Part shown: piece after piece, positions 53,742 through 62,577 of the stretch | Numbering within the stretch: the first letter of the stretch is position 1 | How the letters are laid out: each line of letters opens with the position of its first letter | Source: Synechococcus sp. LTW-R | GTDB lineage: Bacteria > Cyanobacteriota > Cyanobacteriia > PCC-6307 > Cyanobiaceae | Direction of reading: 5' to 3' | DNA length: 64,000 bases | NCBI RefSeq assembly: GCF_014217875.1 | Contig: NZ_CP059060.1 | Coordinates: 1,612,001-1,676,000, forward strand | Program-made: the position numbers and the translations under genes | Notes under the pieces: generated by a model | Told to the model about the DNA's origin: nothing | What the model saw: only the letters and a program-made list of their open reading frames with translations | Database searches by the model: none

Positions 53742-54674
53742 ATGGCAGTAGCACTTGTCGGGCCTACAAGTTATATAGCTGAGCGTCTGGCTAGTGCGTT
53801 AGATGAAGCTGGAAAGAACTACCATCTGATCAGCCTCAGGAATAAGGGTGAAGCAGAATATAAGACAAGGAGGAGTGTCACCTCTAAGGATGAGTTAACT
53901 GTAGATATGATAAAGGATTTGGGTATAGATTCTGCTATTCTTTGTGCGTCAATGAGTGCCGGAGAGTGTGAGCAGAATCCAGATAAGGCACATTACATAA
54001 ATACAGAACAAGTGGTAGCGACGGTAGATGCTCTTGCTAGAGGAGGAACGAAGAGATTCATGTATCTATCGACAATAAAGGTTTATGGCGAAGGTTTAGA
54101 AGGGAGAATCACAGAAAGAACAAATGCAGCTCCTACTACTATTTATGGAAAGACACATTATAATACAGAAGTTACCTTGAGAAGGCTTGCATCACAGCGG
54201 GGTATAGAAGTGCTGATGGTAAGAATGTCAAATGTATTTGGTCCGCCAGTCACTAACAAAGATTCAGTCTGGTCATTGGCAGCGAATTGCTTTGCGCGAC
54301 AGATGGCATCCAAGGGGTTGATCGATGTGAGAAGTCCGAAGGTGATGCGGAATATACTTCCAATGGAAAAGCTGATTAACTTCATAACAGCATGGTTAGA
54401 AAGAGGTATTAATGCACACAGAGTTGAAGTAGTCAACTTAGGAAGTAGTACGACGCTATCAATGAAAAGCCTGGCTGAACTGATCCAAGAGTGCTATTGC
54501 GGACGGCTTGGAGTGGATGACATACGTTCAGTTGCTAATACAGAAAAGGCTGCATTTCAATTCTCGACAGACCATTCATCAGGCTTAATGAGTATTGCAA
54601 GGGCGGACGATGAGGAGGTAGTCTTATTTGAGATGAAGAGGTTGTGCGACACTAGCAGAAAGCTATTTGGATAG
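53742..54674 (+). CDS. NAD-dependent epimerase/dehydratase (SDR) with variant active site
   Basis: 310 residues of the extended SDR type. Nucleotide fold: VALVGPTSYIAERLASALDE, though the usual G-x-x-G-x-x-G is G-P-T-S-Y-I-A. MYLSTIKVYGEGLEG holds the Ser near residue 110. The Tyr-x3-Lys motif is Y-G-K-T-H in IYGKTHYNTEVTLR, with His in place of Lys. VRMSNVFGPP follows. It may reduce the 4-keto group of the CDP-sugar. Directly after the cytidylyltransferase gene (7 bases). The missing Lys could mean altered activity. Confidence 0.8.
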   Translation: MAVALVGPTSYIAERLASALDEAGKNYHLISLRNKGEAEYKTRRSVTSKDELTVDMIKDLGIDSAILCASMSAGECEQNPDKAHYINTEQVVATVDALARGGTKRFMYLSTIKVYGEGLEGRITERTNAAPTTIYGKTHYNTEVTLRRLASQRGIEVLMVRMSNVFGPPVTNKDSVWSLAANCFARQMASKGLIDVRSPKVMRNILPMEKLINFITAWLERGINAHRVEVVNLGSSTTLSMKSLAELIQECYCGRLGVDDIRSVANTEKAAFQFSTDHSSGLMSIARADDEEVVLFEMKRLCDTSRKLFG

Positions 54675-55581
54675 ACCTGTGAAAAGAGTATCTATTGTAA
54701 TGCCAACATACAATCGTGGCTACTGCTTAGGAGACACGATTCAGTCGGTTTTGAGTCAGACATACAGAGAGTGGGAATTATTGGTCGTAGACAATATGTC
54801 GAAGGACAATACAAAGGATGTGATAGAGTCCTTTGAAGATGCAAGAGTAAAGATGATACAGATACAGAATCATGGTGTAATCGCGATTTCGAGAAATTGT
54901 GGAGTAGCCGCAGCAACTGGAGAGTTAGTTTCGTTTATGGATTCAGATGACCCATGGCTACCAGAAAAACTAGAAGTTTCTGTTAGACTAATAGAGTCGG
55001 GAATGGACTTTGTATACCATGACTTATACTTGACTGACGGCAAGGATAGAAGCAGAGATAGGACTACGAAGGTCTCCAGAAGGCTCAGAAGGCATGTGCT
55101 TGAAGACCTCATAACAAACGGGAATGGAATCAACACATCAAGTGTCGTAACGAAGACAGAGCTAGTGAGAAGAGTCAATGGATTCTCTGAGTCTCGTGAG
55201 TTGATAGGAATCGAAGATTACGACCTGTGGGTAAGATTGGCTGAAGTAACTGATAAGTTTGGGTTAATATCATCACCCATGGGGTACTACACGATGGACG
55301 GTAGTGGCACCCTAAATAGAGAGCTGGTTGAGAGGAGCCTTTTGAGTATTGCAAGGCTTCATAACGAGCTACATATGCGCATTTGCGGATCTACTCCCGG
55401 ATGGATCAATATTGCTCTGGCAAGGATTTGCTTAAGGAAGAATCCAGCTGATGCGATGAGAATAGCAACAAAGGTTTTGACCGGGGAGAATCGATTAGGA
55501 GTGAGGATGAAAGCATTAGTAATAGTTTTTTTGGCAATACAAGGGAGAGTTGGAAAGGTGTTTCGTGAGAAGATTAGATAA
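54667..55581 (+). CDS. Glycosyltransferase, GT2 family (GT-A)
   Basis: 304 residues. VSIVMPTYNRGYCLGDTIQS near residue 8 is the donor-binding opening; LLVVDNMSKDNTKDVIE, then SFMDSDDPWLPEKLEVSVRL with the metal-binding DxD (DSDD), follow. YYTMDGSGTLNRELVE comes later. A TTG at 54667 or GTG at 54679 may start it; no ATG is near. Last gene of the + strand operon; convergent with the MBL-fold gene by 8 bases. Adds an unknown sugar. Confidence 0.88.
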   Translation: MDRPVKRVSIVMPTYNRGYCLGDTIQSVLSQTYREWELLVVDNMSKDNTKDVIESFEDARVKMIQIQNHGVIAISRNCGVAAATGELVSFMDSDDPWLPEKLEVSVRLIESGMDFVYHDLYLTDGKDRSRDRTTKVSRRLRRHVLEDLITNGNGINTSSVVTKTELVRRVNGFSESRELIGIEDYDLWVRLAEVTDKFGLISSPMGYYTMDGSGTLNRELVERSLLSIARLHNELHMRICGSTPGWINIALARICLRKNPADAMRIATKVLTGENRLGVRMKALVIVFLAIQGRVGKVFREKIR

Positions 55582-56899
55582 ATAGCCGCTTAAGCTTTCG
55601 CATCTGCGAGATAGACCAGTCCAGGGGTGGTTGTTGAGATTCGTAGTGTGAGAACATAGCCTTAAGTTCAGCATGTGTTCGGATCCCCCCGTTGTCTGCA
55701 TACTTTGTCACAAGATAATTAAAATTAGGTTTATAGAGGGAATTGCAGTTATCAAGATAGACACGCATAAAGTTGGCAATCAGCAGGTCGTCAAATATAT
55801 TGGTCCTAATTGCTCTCATGAGAGAGGCTGAGGGTGCGTGAAATCTTATAGAAGACCTTCCTGAGCCGCGGAAGACAGTGTGAGTGAAGTTTCCAACACA
55901 TAGTTGAATCTCGTGGAAAAGCTTCCTTAATGGCTGAATCGAGGAGAAATAGTCATAAGCCATGGCAAGCTGTGCTGGAGTGAGTTGGGTTGACCAGTCA
56001 TCCCCAAATACAGTCTCTGGTATGGGTACAGACACTTGATTGGGTTGGGGATTAATAGATTCATACTGGTAGGTTTCTCCCTTCAGATAGACTTTGATGA
56101 AAGGTGGCAGGATGGATTGATACATAGATGGTTGAAAGCCGACGTAGTAAGAGTCAATGGGTGTTGTATATTGATTGGCCCAAATTGAGTCTCGTCGTTG
56201 ATATTGATGAAAAGAACTGAAAGGAATGGCAACCTTGAGATGAAAACGATTCAGGTATGACTGAATTTCGCGACCAATTTGCCGACCAGCAGTCCTAACA
56301 GGGTTGAGACGGGAACCAGTTATATCAAATAGATTGATCATGTCAGCATCACCATAACCATGCAACCCAAGATAAAAAGAGTTGGAATACTGCCGTGCGA
56401 TTTTACGTAGGGAGGTCTCGAATCCTATTCCACCACTATCGTTGAGGTTGGCCACAAGAGTTTTACGACGAAGTGGATCTGTGAGTTCTACAAGGATGGC
56501 GGAGTCATGTAGACTATTGTTGAACAACATGATTCTGGTGTTGTTTCCGATAGAGTGCCATTTTTTGGATGGGAGAGCGATTACGCGAAAACCAGCACCT
56601 CTAAGTTCTTTCTCTACTCTGCTACCCCAATGCTGAGCTATTAGTAAGACGGCGTGCTTGAAATTGCGCAGCGACGCCAGATTAAGGTGGTCAGGGTGAA
56701 AGTGTGAGATGAATATGTATGGACACTTTTTAATGTTTTGACGCTGCTCATCAGGGACCTTGAAAGGTAAGGACCATGATCCGAAATAACAAGGATGTTC
56801 ATCAAGCCATACGTCTGTCGCCAAGAGAGGCTGGCCTGCATCGTGGATGATAAGCGTGGCATTGCCAATTGTCTCAAAACCAGTATGTATGTTGCTCAT
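55574..56899 (-). CDS. Metallo-beta-lactamase-fold hydrolase in glycan locus
   Basis: 441 residues from the ATG at 56899 (MSNIHTGFETIGNATLIIHD). The metal-binding motif FISHFHPDHLNLASLRNF near residue 62 (HxHxDH) is intact, and LLATDVWLDEHPCYFGSW precedes it. The N-terminal half is the MBL fold; the C-terminal half, with PFSSFHQYQRRDSIWANQYT, lacks a recognised domain. Some MBL proteins of this broad type act in nucleotide-sugar or sialic-acid-related chemistry. Function here is not known. Minus strand, after the GT4/GT2 genes. Confidence 0.8.
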   Translation of the reverse strand: MSNIHTGFETIGNATLIIHDAGQPLLATDVWLDEHPCYFGSWSLPFKVPDEQRQNIKKCPYIFISHFHPDHLNLASLRNFKHAVLLIAQHWGSRVEKELRGAGFRVIALPSKKWHSIGNNTRIMLFNNSLHDSAILVELTDPLRRKTLVANLNDSGGIGFETSLRKIARQYSNSFYLGLHGYGDADMINLFDITGSRLNPVRTAGRQIGREIQSYLNRFHLKVAIPFSSFHQYQRRDSIWANQYTTPIDSYYVGFQPSMYQSILPPFIKVYLKGETYQYESINPQPNQVSVPIPETVFGDDWSTQLTPAQLAMAYDYFSSIQPLRKLFHEIQLCVGNFTHTVFRGSGRSSIRFHAPSASLMRAIRTNIFDDLLIANFMRVYLDNCNSLYKPNFNYLVTKYADNGGIRTHAELKAMFSHYESQQPPLDWSISQMRKLKRLFI

Positions 56900-56954
56900 T
56901 AGATAGATCCCCAAGGATGCCGAAATGAATAGGTTACAAAGGATGTAGTAGTGA

Positions 56955-58172
56955 TTATTCGGATGTTTGGAAGAGCTCCGAAATCAATGTATTGTATGCT
57001 TGCAAGGATTTGTCAATTCCAAAGTGTTGGCTATATGTTTTTCTTGCATTGGCCGAAAGGCGCTGGAGTATCAAGGGATTGCGATTTAGATACCGAAGAG
57101 AGTTGGCTACGCCTACAGGATCACCTGGATCAAGAACAATGCCACACTCATTGGCCATAATAAGCTTTGCTATCTCGGTACTATGGCGGGCCAGGAGTAA
57201 CACAGGTTTGCCACTTGAGATAATGCCATAGAATTTTGAGGGGGCAACAGTATCTTCACTACCTGGTATCAGGCCAATGGCGGCCACATCGCATGCACCA
57301 AGAGAATAAGGTAAACGAGATCTATCTTGATAAGGGTGCAATGAGACATTAGTCAATCCATAGTACTGAGTATATTCACGGATCTGTCGTCTCTTAGCCC
57401 CACCTCCTACAAAGAGAAAATGGAAGTTCTCTGCCTCTAGAATACGAGCAGTCTCAAGGAGGGTGATAATCTCATGCAATCGGCCAAAGTTACCAGAATA
57501 CTGAATGGTGAATGTATTGTGAACGTTCCATTCACGAGCAATTGGGTTTTGTTTTTTCTCTATAGGCAGTGCCTGCTCGACCGCCCAGTTATGGATAACG
57601 GTTACCTGATCAGACGGCAGCTGGAACTGACTCAGGCAACGAGAACGCATAGAATGACTTAGAACTATTGTCTTGTAGCTGAATTTGCAGACTTGCTGAA
57701 TGACAAATACCCAGGCATTAGAGACAGGTCCTCTGGCGGGCAAAACACCGGTCAGCTGAGCGGACCTAGGGAAAAGATCTTGAAGAACAAATATGTACTT
57801 AACTCCAAGTAGTAAGCGCACTATCAGGCCAACGATAGCAATAAATGGAGGATTGGAAACAACTAGAATAACTTCATTATTGCGGCGACGCGTAATGGTT
57901 TCAAATAGAGACCAGATAACAAATGTAAGGCCGTTTAACGACTTTGAAAGTATATTGATGTTTCCTGAGCCTGAAAAGGGACTCCTTGTAATGAATAGGT
58001 CGGGTAGTTCTTCACCACTGTGAGAAGTTTCGGTTAAGACCTGAACCTGATGACCTTTAGATGCAAGGCCAGATGCTAAATCTGTAATCAATTGGGCGGT
58101 GGCAGCAGTACTGGGGTGAAAATGCTGGCTGATAATAGTCAGATTGCCAGTGCCCTGAAGACAGTCACTCAT
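56955..58172 (-). CDS. Glycosyltransferase, GT4 family (WcaI-like)
   Basis: 405 residues. LTIISQHFHPSTAATAQLIT opens the first GT-B domain. FTIQYSGNFGRLHEIITLLE near residue 218 is the start of the second domain, and KFYGIISSGKPVLLLARHST with ECGIVLDPGDPVGVANSLRY ends it. The E-x7-E motif is replaced by a KFYG-type loop, as in WcaI-like enzymes. It adds a sugar in exopolysaccharide. The next gene upstream on the minus strand overlaps it by 4 bases. Confidence 0.87.
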   Translation of the reverse strand: MSDCLQGTGNLTIISQHFHPSTAATAQLITDLASGLASKGHQVQVLTETSHSGEELPDLFITRSPFSGSGNINILSKSLNGLTFVIWSLFETITRRRNNEVILVVSNPPFIAIVGLIVRLLLGVKYIFVLQDLFPRSAQLTGVLPARGPVSNAWVFVIQQVCKFSYKTIVLSHSMRSRCLSQFQLPSDQVTVIHNWAVEQALPIEKKQNPIAREWNVHNTFTIQYSGNFGRLHEIITLLETARILEAENFHFLFVGGGAKRRQIREYTQYYGLTNVSLHPYQDRSRLPYSLGACDVAAIGLIPGSEDTVAPSKFYGIISSGKPVLLLARHSTEIAKLIMANECGIVLDPGDPVGVANSLRYLNRNPLILQRLSANARKTYSQHFGIDKSLQAYNTLISELFQTSE

Positions 58173-58996
58173 AACGGAAGCCCCGACCTATGTCGTCTAA
58201 GTTGAATAAGCTTAGTGATGGTCATCAGATCATAAAAGCTTATAAGCAAACAATAGAGCAGTGCTTGCCAGCCCTCAAGAAAACCAAATTGAAAGAGATA
58301 TTTCTGGATAAATCTAAGTAATGGCCTCAATAGCCAGAGAGAGGAAGTGAGGGCTCGAAGGCGACGCTTTCTAGAAGAACGGAGTGTCTTGGTGGAAAGA
58401 TACTGGTCAATTTCAATGGCATCCCAAGATGAATAACGTTGGTGGCGTTCGAGCCAGTCATCAATTCCTTTGCTAAAAGCAAAGTGCTCGTAAGGGATGT
58501 GAATCCTGGAAATCAAAGCAGTATCAGAAAAAGATTCCCAAACACCACCTTGAAAGCGCACCGCTTCTCGCTGAAGAAGACGTGGGTGCCAGTTGGGAAA
58601 CCCTTGCGTACGTTTTAACCACTTTCCAAGAAACCAATACCTGGGTGTTAGTTCATACGCGTTGAATCTACTAGTTGCTGTGATAAGTTTTCGAATCTCT
58701 TCAGCAAGGACGGGACTAACTTCTTCATCAGCATCAATGAAAAGAACCCATTTGCTGCGGAGACCACATCGATCAAGAGCCCAGTTTCGTTGCTCTGTAA
58801 TTTGAAACGGCCTTGCTTGCTTGTGTACTATGAATCTTGCATTGTTTTGCCTTGCAACGGCCTCTGTAGAGTCGACGCTTCCACTATCAAGCACAAGTAG
58901 CTCATCGCACCATGCAAGAGAGCTCAATGCACGAGGTAGGTTATGCTCTTCATTAAGGGTTAGCACAACTGCAGCTATTGATGAGAGCTTATCCAT
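58169..58996 (-). CDS. Glycosyltransferase, GT2 family (WaaE-like)
   Basis: 275 residues. IAAVVLTLNEEHNLPRALSS, WCDELLVLDSGSVDSTEAVA, and WVLFIDADEEVSPVLAEEIR with the DxD (DADEE) identify a GT-A transferase like WaaE, which adds a heptose or glucose in LPS core. RYWFLGKWLKRTQGFPNWHP, RLLQREAVRFQGGVWESFSD also match. A helix at 220-250 may attach it to the membrane. Overlaps its neighbours by 4 and 8 bases. Confidence 0.9.
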   Translation of the reverse strand: MDKLSSIAAVVLTLNEEHNLPRALSSLAWCDELLVLDSGSVDSTEAVARQNNARFIVHKQARPFQITEQRNWALDRCGLRSKWVLFIDADEEVSPVLAEEIRKLITATSRFNAYELTPRYWFLGKWLKRTQGFPNWHPRLLQREAVRFQGGVWESFSDTALISRIHIPYEHFAFSKGIDDWLERHQRYSSWDAIEIDQYLSTKTLRSSRKRRLRALTSSLWLLRPLLRFIQKYLFQFGFLEGWQALLYCLLISFYDLMTITKLIQLRRHRSGLPL

Positions 58997-60149
58997 GTGA
59001 CAGAATACGCTGATAGATGTGGTAAGCTTTTTGTGAGATCAGGGATTGAGAGAAATTAGATTTAACGAAAGACTCAGATAGTTTTCCGGGACGTGTGGAT
59101 GATAAAGCCGTGAGAAGCATTTGGGTCCACTTGTCTGGATCGCGAACATCCATATAGACACCGGGAGTTCCTACAAGCATGTGCCCAACTCCCACCTTGT
59201 CGCTCACTAAAGCACCACACCCACAAGCTAGTGCCTCGATAACTACATTACCAAAGTTTTCATGGCGGCTCGGCAGCAGAAGCCAATCTGCAGCGTTATA
59301 GGGCGCAATTAAATCCGCAGCGGGCAATGAAGGAAGCCAGGTTGACCGGTCAATCAAACCATTCTGCTCAAATGCACGACGAAGACGAAGAGTCGTTCCA
59401 TCTGAGTCTTGTCCAATAAACAAGATATGCCAAGGTATGTGTGTTATTGCCTTGAGCGCATGTGGAAGGAGGTCAAGACCCTTCTTGTGGTGCATTCTTC
59501 CTGAGACGAGAAAGAGTCGTTGATCCCAAGGAATTCCAGTGCTGTTACGCCAGTCTTTTCCAATTGCAGGCTGGCACGACAGTTGAGAAAGATCTACAGG
59601 ATTAGGCAAAGTGAAAGTTGGGGTATTAGGAGAAAGCCAATCAAGCTCAGTAACCTCCTGGGTGGTGGTGCAATGCAACGCCGCTGCACGCTGAAGCAAT
59701 GGACGCTCCTTGAGCAAAAAATAAGGAACTTTCTTCCAAAGACCACGTCGCCATGAATAGGGCCCTAGGGCTCCGCGAGTTGTTTGTATAACGGGTACTC
59801 CAGCGGCATGAGCTGCCTTTTGAATCGGAACACCGAGTGGCTGCCAAATCGAGCTTAGGTGAAGAAGTTCGGCCCAGGACATATGAAAAGGCAAAGCTTT
59901 GACTAATGCCTTTGAGCGGATAACTCTAACGTTATGATCGACTGGGTAATAAATCACCTCAACGCCGTTTACGTTCTGCGGAAGACCTAATTGATCAAGA
60001 GGAAAGTTAGGGAGACCAGCATTCGTCGTAATGACGCGAATATCAACACCCTGACGAACAAGGCCCTCACAAAGACGAGAAACGCTAAGAATGGGTCCAC
60101 CATATTGCCAGGCAGGCACATATACCGGCAGAAAGTGGAGAACACGCAT
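58989..60149 (-). CDS. Glycosyltransferase, GT4 family
   Basis: 386 residues. First domain: LHFLPVYVPAWQYGGPILSV, with AAHAAGVPVIQTTRGALGPY. Second: RLFLVSGRMHHKKGLDLLPH near residue 215, LLPSRHENFGNVVIEALACG near 292 (E-x7-E as ENFGNVVIE), and GALVSDKVGVGHMLVGT. It is a retaining GT-B enzyme. Last gene upstream of the flippase; overlaps it by one base. Confidence 0.93.
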   Translation of the reverse strand: MRVLHFLPVYVPAWQYGGPILSVSRLCEGLVRQGVDIRVITTNAGLPNFPLDQLGLPQNVNGVEVIYYPVDHNVRVIRSKALVKALPFHMSWAELLHLSSIWQPLGVPIQKAAHAAGVPVIQTTRGALGPYSWRRGLWKKVPYFLLKERPLLQRAAALHCTTTQEVTELDWLSPNTPTFTLPNPVDLSQLSCQPAIGKDWRNSTGIPWDQRLFLVSGRMHHKKGLDLLPHALKAITHIPWHILFIGQDSDGTTLRLRRAFEQNGLIDRSTWLPSLPAADLIAPYNAADWLLLPSRHENFGNVVIEALACGCGALVSDKVGVGHMLVGTPGVYMDVRDPDKWTQMLLTALSSTRPGKLSESFVKSNFSQSLISQKAYHIYQRILSHG

Positions 60150-61585
60150 TAACTTCTACTTCTCAGAGTTGTATACAAAAAGGAGAGGTCATGACGTTGA
60201 AACAAGACGACCATAAGAAACACAAAGGCATATACGTAAGGTATAGAGACTATGGAATATGATTCAATACTTTGAATCAGCAACAATACAGCCAAAGCAG
60301 AGCTAGTCAGTAAGAGTGGAAGCATTCTCAGTGGCTTCTGCAAGTGCTTTGCCACAGGAAGACCAAATACTAATAGGGGTATAGTGACATACATTAAACG
60401 AACTATCAAGTAGGCGGCAATCCCAGCCGTAGGAATCCAGAGCCAGCCCAACACAGCAGCAATAATAGCTGAAACATTCTGCCAAATCCCATAGTCCCGG
60501 GCTTTGCCTGAAGCTAGCAGTGGCTGAACTACTAATTGAGAAAGAGATTCGAACAGTGCGGTGATTAACAACAAACGCGTCGGTAGAATTGCTGAGGTAA
60601 AGTCGGTCCCAAATAGCCATGAGATAATGAATTGATCGAAAATGGAATAAGCCAGAAGAACCTCCAGAAGCACGAACCAGATAATACGTAAAGGTTTTTC
60701 CAATTGTTGTACTTGATGTGCAAAGGTTGATTCACCTCGCAACCTAAGAAACAAGACTGGTACAAGTGTCGCGGGAAGGAAAGCGAACAACTGTTGGAGA
60801 ATCTGGCCAACTCGCAAGTAGCCAATATCAGCTAACCCCGATCCATTAGCCACTCTGATTAGCAAGGGATAGAAGATCATTGAGGCTAGCAAGTTCGCTG
60901 CGTAGAAAGGGAAACCGCGTTTTAAGAGTTGATCCAGACTGGGACGTAGTAGCGGCCAGATGCTTAGCGGTGTCCAGAGGTGGCCCAAAAGCCTCTTCAG
61001 CCACAAGCACTGTGCAAAAGCGATTAGGGTCCATCCAGCCATTGCCCCAAAGACACCAGCATATAAGGATAAGAATGCGGCAGATAGTAAACGTAGGGGA
61101 TAGAATAGGCCTTGTCTCAGTGCCAGTGGGGATGTGCGGTGACTAACCAACAGGACTTCCCAAGCTGATGCAGAGATACACTCACAGAAGATCATCAAAA
61201 GGAGTAAGCACGTTATACCAATTCGGTATTCTCGCAACAATGAAGCAGGAAATAACCCCTGTCCAAACCAGATCCAAATGGATATTCCAATACAGACTAA
61301 TATGGTTGATACGCTGCATAATTGGGCTAAAGCACGCGAGAACTGAACACCACGTTCTGTCTCTAGAGCTTGAGTCTGGCCTCCCAATTCAAAGTTAAGT
61401 GCATAATCGCCACCACATCGCACAAGAGTGTCACTAGTCTGCACCGTTGTGGTCACCAAATTAAAGAGACCAAGATCAGTAGGGCCAAGCCAACGACTTA
61501 GTAGCAAATTGCTAGCAAATCCGATTACACGCCCGACGGCCGCTCCGCTTGCCAGGTGAAACCAGCCTCGACGCATAATTGTCAT
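60149..61585 (-). CDS. Flippase of the polysaccharide transporter (Wzx/MATE) family
   Basis: 478 residues with about 12 to 14 membrane helices. N-terminal HLASGAAVGRVIGFASNLLL and LGPTDLGLFNLVTTTVQTSD match the Polysacc_synt family opening. It moves lipid-linked repeat units across the membrane. There is also FPFYAANLLASMIFYPLLIR in the middle. With the Wzy-like protein at 47659 this gives a Wzx/Wzy-type route. Overlaps the upstream gene by 4 bases. Confidence 0.9.
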   Translation of the reverse strand: MTIMRRGWFHLASGAAVGRVIGFASNLLLSRWLGPTDLGLFNLVTTTVQTSDTLVRCGGDYALNFELGGQTQALETERGVQFSRALAQLCSVSTILVCIGISIWIWFGQGLFPASLLREYRIGITCLLLLMIFCECISASAWEVLLVSHRTSPLALRQGLFYPLRLLSAAFLSLYAGVFGAMAGWTLIAFAQCLWLKRLLGHLWTPLSIWPLLRPSLDQLLKRGFPFYAANLLASMIFYPLLIRVANGSGLADIGYLRVGQILQQLFAFLPATLVPVLFLRLRGESTFAHQVQQLEKPLRIIWFVLLEVLLAYSIFDQFIISWLFGTDFTSAILPTRLLLITALFESLSQLVVQPLLASGKARDYGIWQNVSAIIAAVLGWLWIPTAGIAAYLIVRLMYVTIPLLVFGLPVAKHLQKPLRMLPLLLTSSALAVLLLIQSIESYSIVSIPYVYAFVFLMVVLFQRHDLSFLYTTLRSRS

Positions 61586-62577
61586 AGCTTCAAAACGGCA
61601 TCTAACAGACGTAGTGCCGAGTTACGGGTTGTGTGGTGACGTACCCAACGCTGTGAAGCATGAAGTAAACGGTGAAAGACTTCTGGATGAGCTTCTAAGG
61701 CTGACATTTGCTCTTGAAGATCAGGCCAATGTTGGTAACTAAGACAGTTCAAGCCAGCTTGCAACCCATGAGGGGCGCAAGTAACCGGTTTAGTTTCTAA
61801 CTGTCTGACACAGGGCAATGCACCCGCTGCTGCGATCTCATAGTGCCTTAGGCAATCCCAGCCGCCCCTCTTAGTAGTTACGGCAAAGCGAGAGAGCGCA
61901 AGATCGTCGTAGTATGCATTCTCAGAGTCAAAGGCATAGGAAGTGTGCAAACCGCAAGCTTTTGCGACCTCAGGATCGACACAATGGCTAGCGATACGCT
62001 GCTTTTTAATCGCAAAGTCAAGGGGTCGGATCTTATCGGCGGGAATGGAGAAACTCGTAGGAAAGACACGACACCAGCGACCTTGATTAGCTGCCCCCTG
62101 CAACTCACGCTTGAAGTAGAAACAGCGGCCAGATCGAATAGGGAAAGGCTGCCAACCAAACCGGCGAAGACGTGTTCCACTTCGATGGAAAAGACGGGTG
62201 TCGTCGTCCCCATCGAGCAAAACAACCGGCACAGTCTGTAGCAGTGGTGCAAGATCGAGGAGTTGCCCCCACTGGCGCCAGATTTGGCCGACGATAACAA
62301 GATCAAATGATTGCCGCTCTAGTCGTTGAATAATGAATGATCGATCAACTGTTCGGTCATTGAGGTTTCCATATAACGTAAACCCCCCTCCGCGCACGGC
62401 GCTCCCTGAGCCAGTAGGAATAGAATAGGACTCGCGATAGAGTATATACTTCTGCGGATAATCAGTGACTTCATGCCCCAAAGAAATGAGACCCTGCAAG
62501 ATTGAGTCAGCTAAATAGTCTTCACGAGATTCCGTTAGAAAGAGAATTCGCAAAGGCGTTTCTGGATATGTAGCCAT
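61582..62577 (-). CDS. Glycosyltransferase-like protein (GT1/GT4-type C-terminal region)
   Basis: 331 residues. RILFLTESREDYLADSILQG opens it, FDLVIVGQIWRQWGQLLDLA follows, and VVLLDGDDDTRLFHR is a possible site. The C-terminal half with WDCLRHYEIAAAGALPCVRQ and LSYQHWPDLQEQMSALEA resembles the GT domain that ends many exopolysaccharide transferases (E-x-x-A-A-G-A-L-P). Specificity unknown. Its stop overlaps the flippase start by 4 bases. Confidence 0.72.
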   Translation of the reverse strand: MATYPETPLRILFLTESREDYLADSILQGLISLGHEVTDYPQKYILYRESYSIPTGSGSAVRGGGFTLYGNLNDRTVDRSFIIQRLERQSFDLVIVGQIWRQWGQLLDLAPLLQTVPVVLLDGDDDTRLFHRSGTRLRRFGWQPFPIRSGRCFYFKRELQGAANQGRWCRVFPTSFSIPADKIRPLDFAIKKQRIASHCVDPEVAKACGLHTSYAFDSENAYYDDLALSRFAVTTKRGGWDCLRHYEIAAAGALPCVRQLETKPVTCAPHGLQAGLNCLSYQHWPDLQEQMSALEAHPEVFHRLLHASQRWVRHHTTRNSALRLLDAVLKL

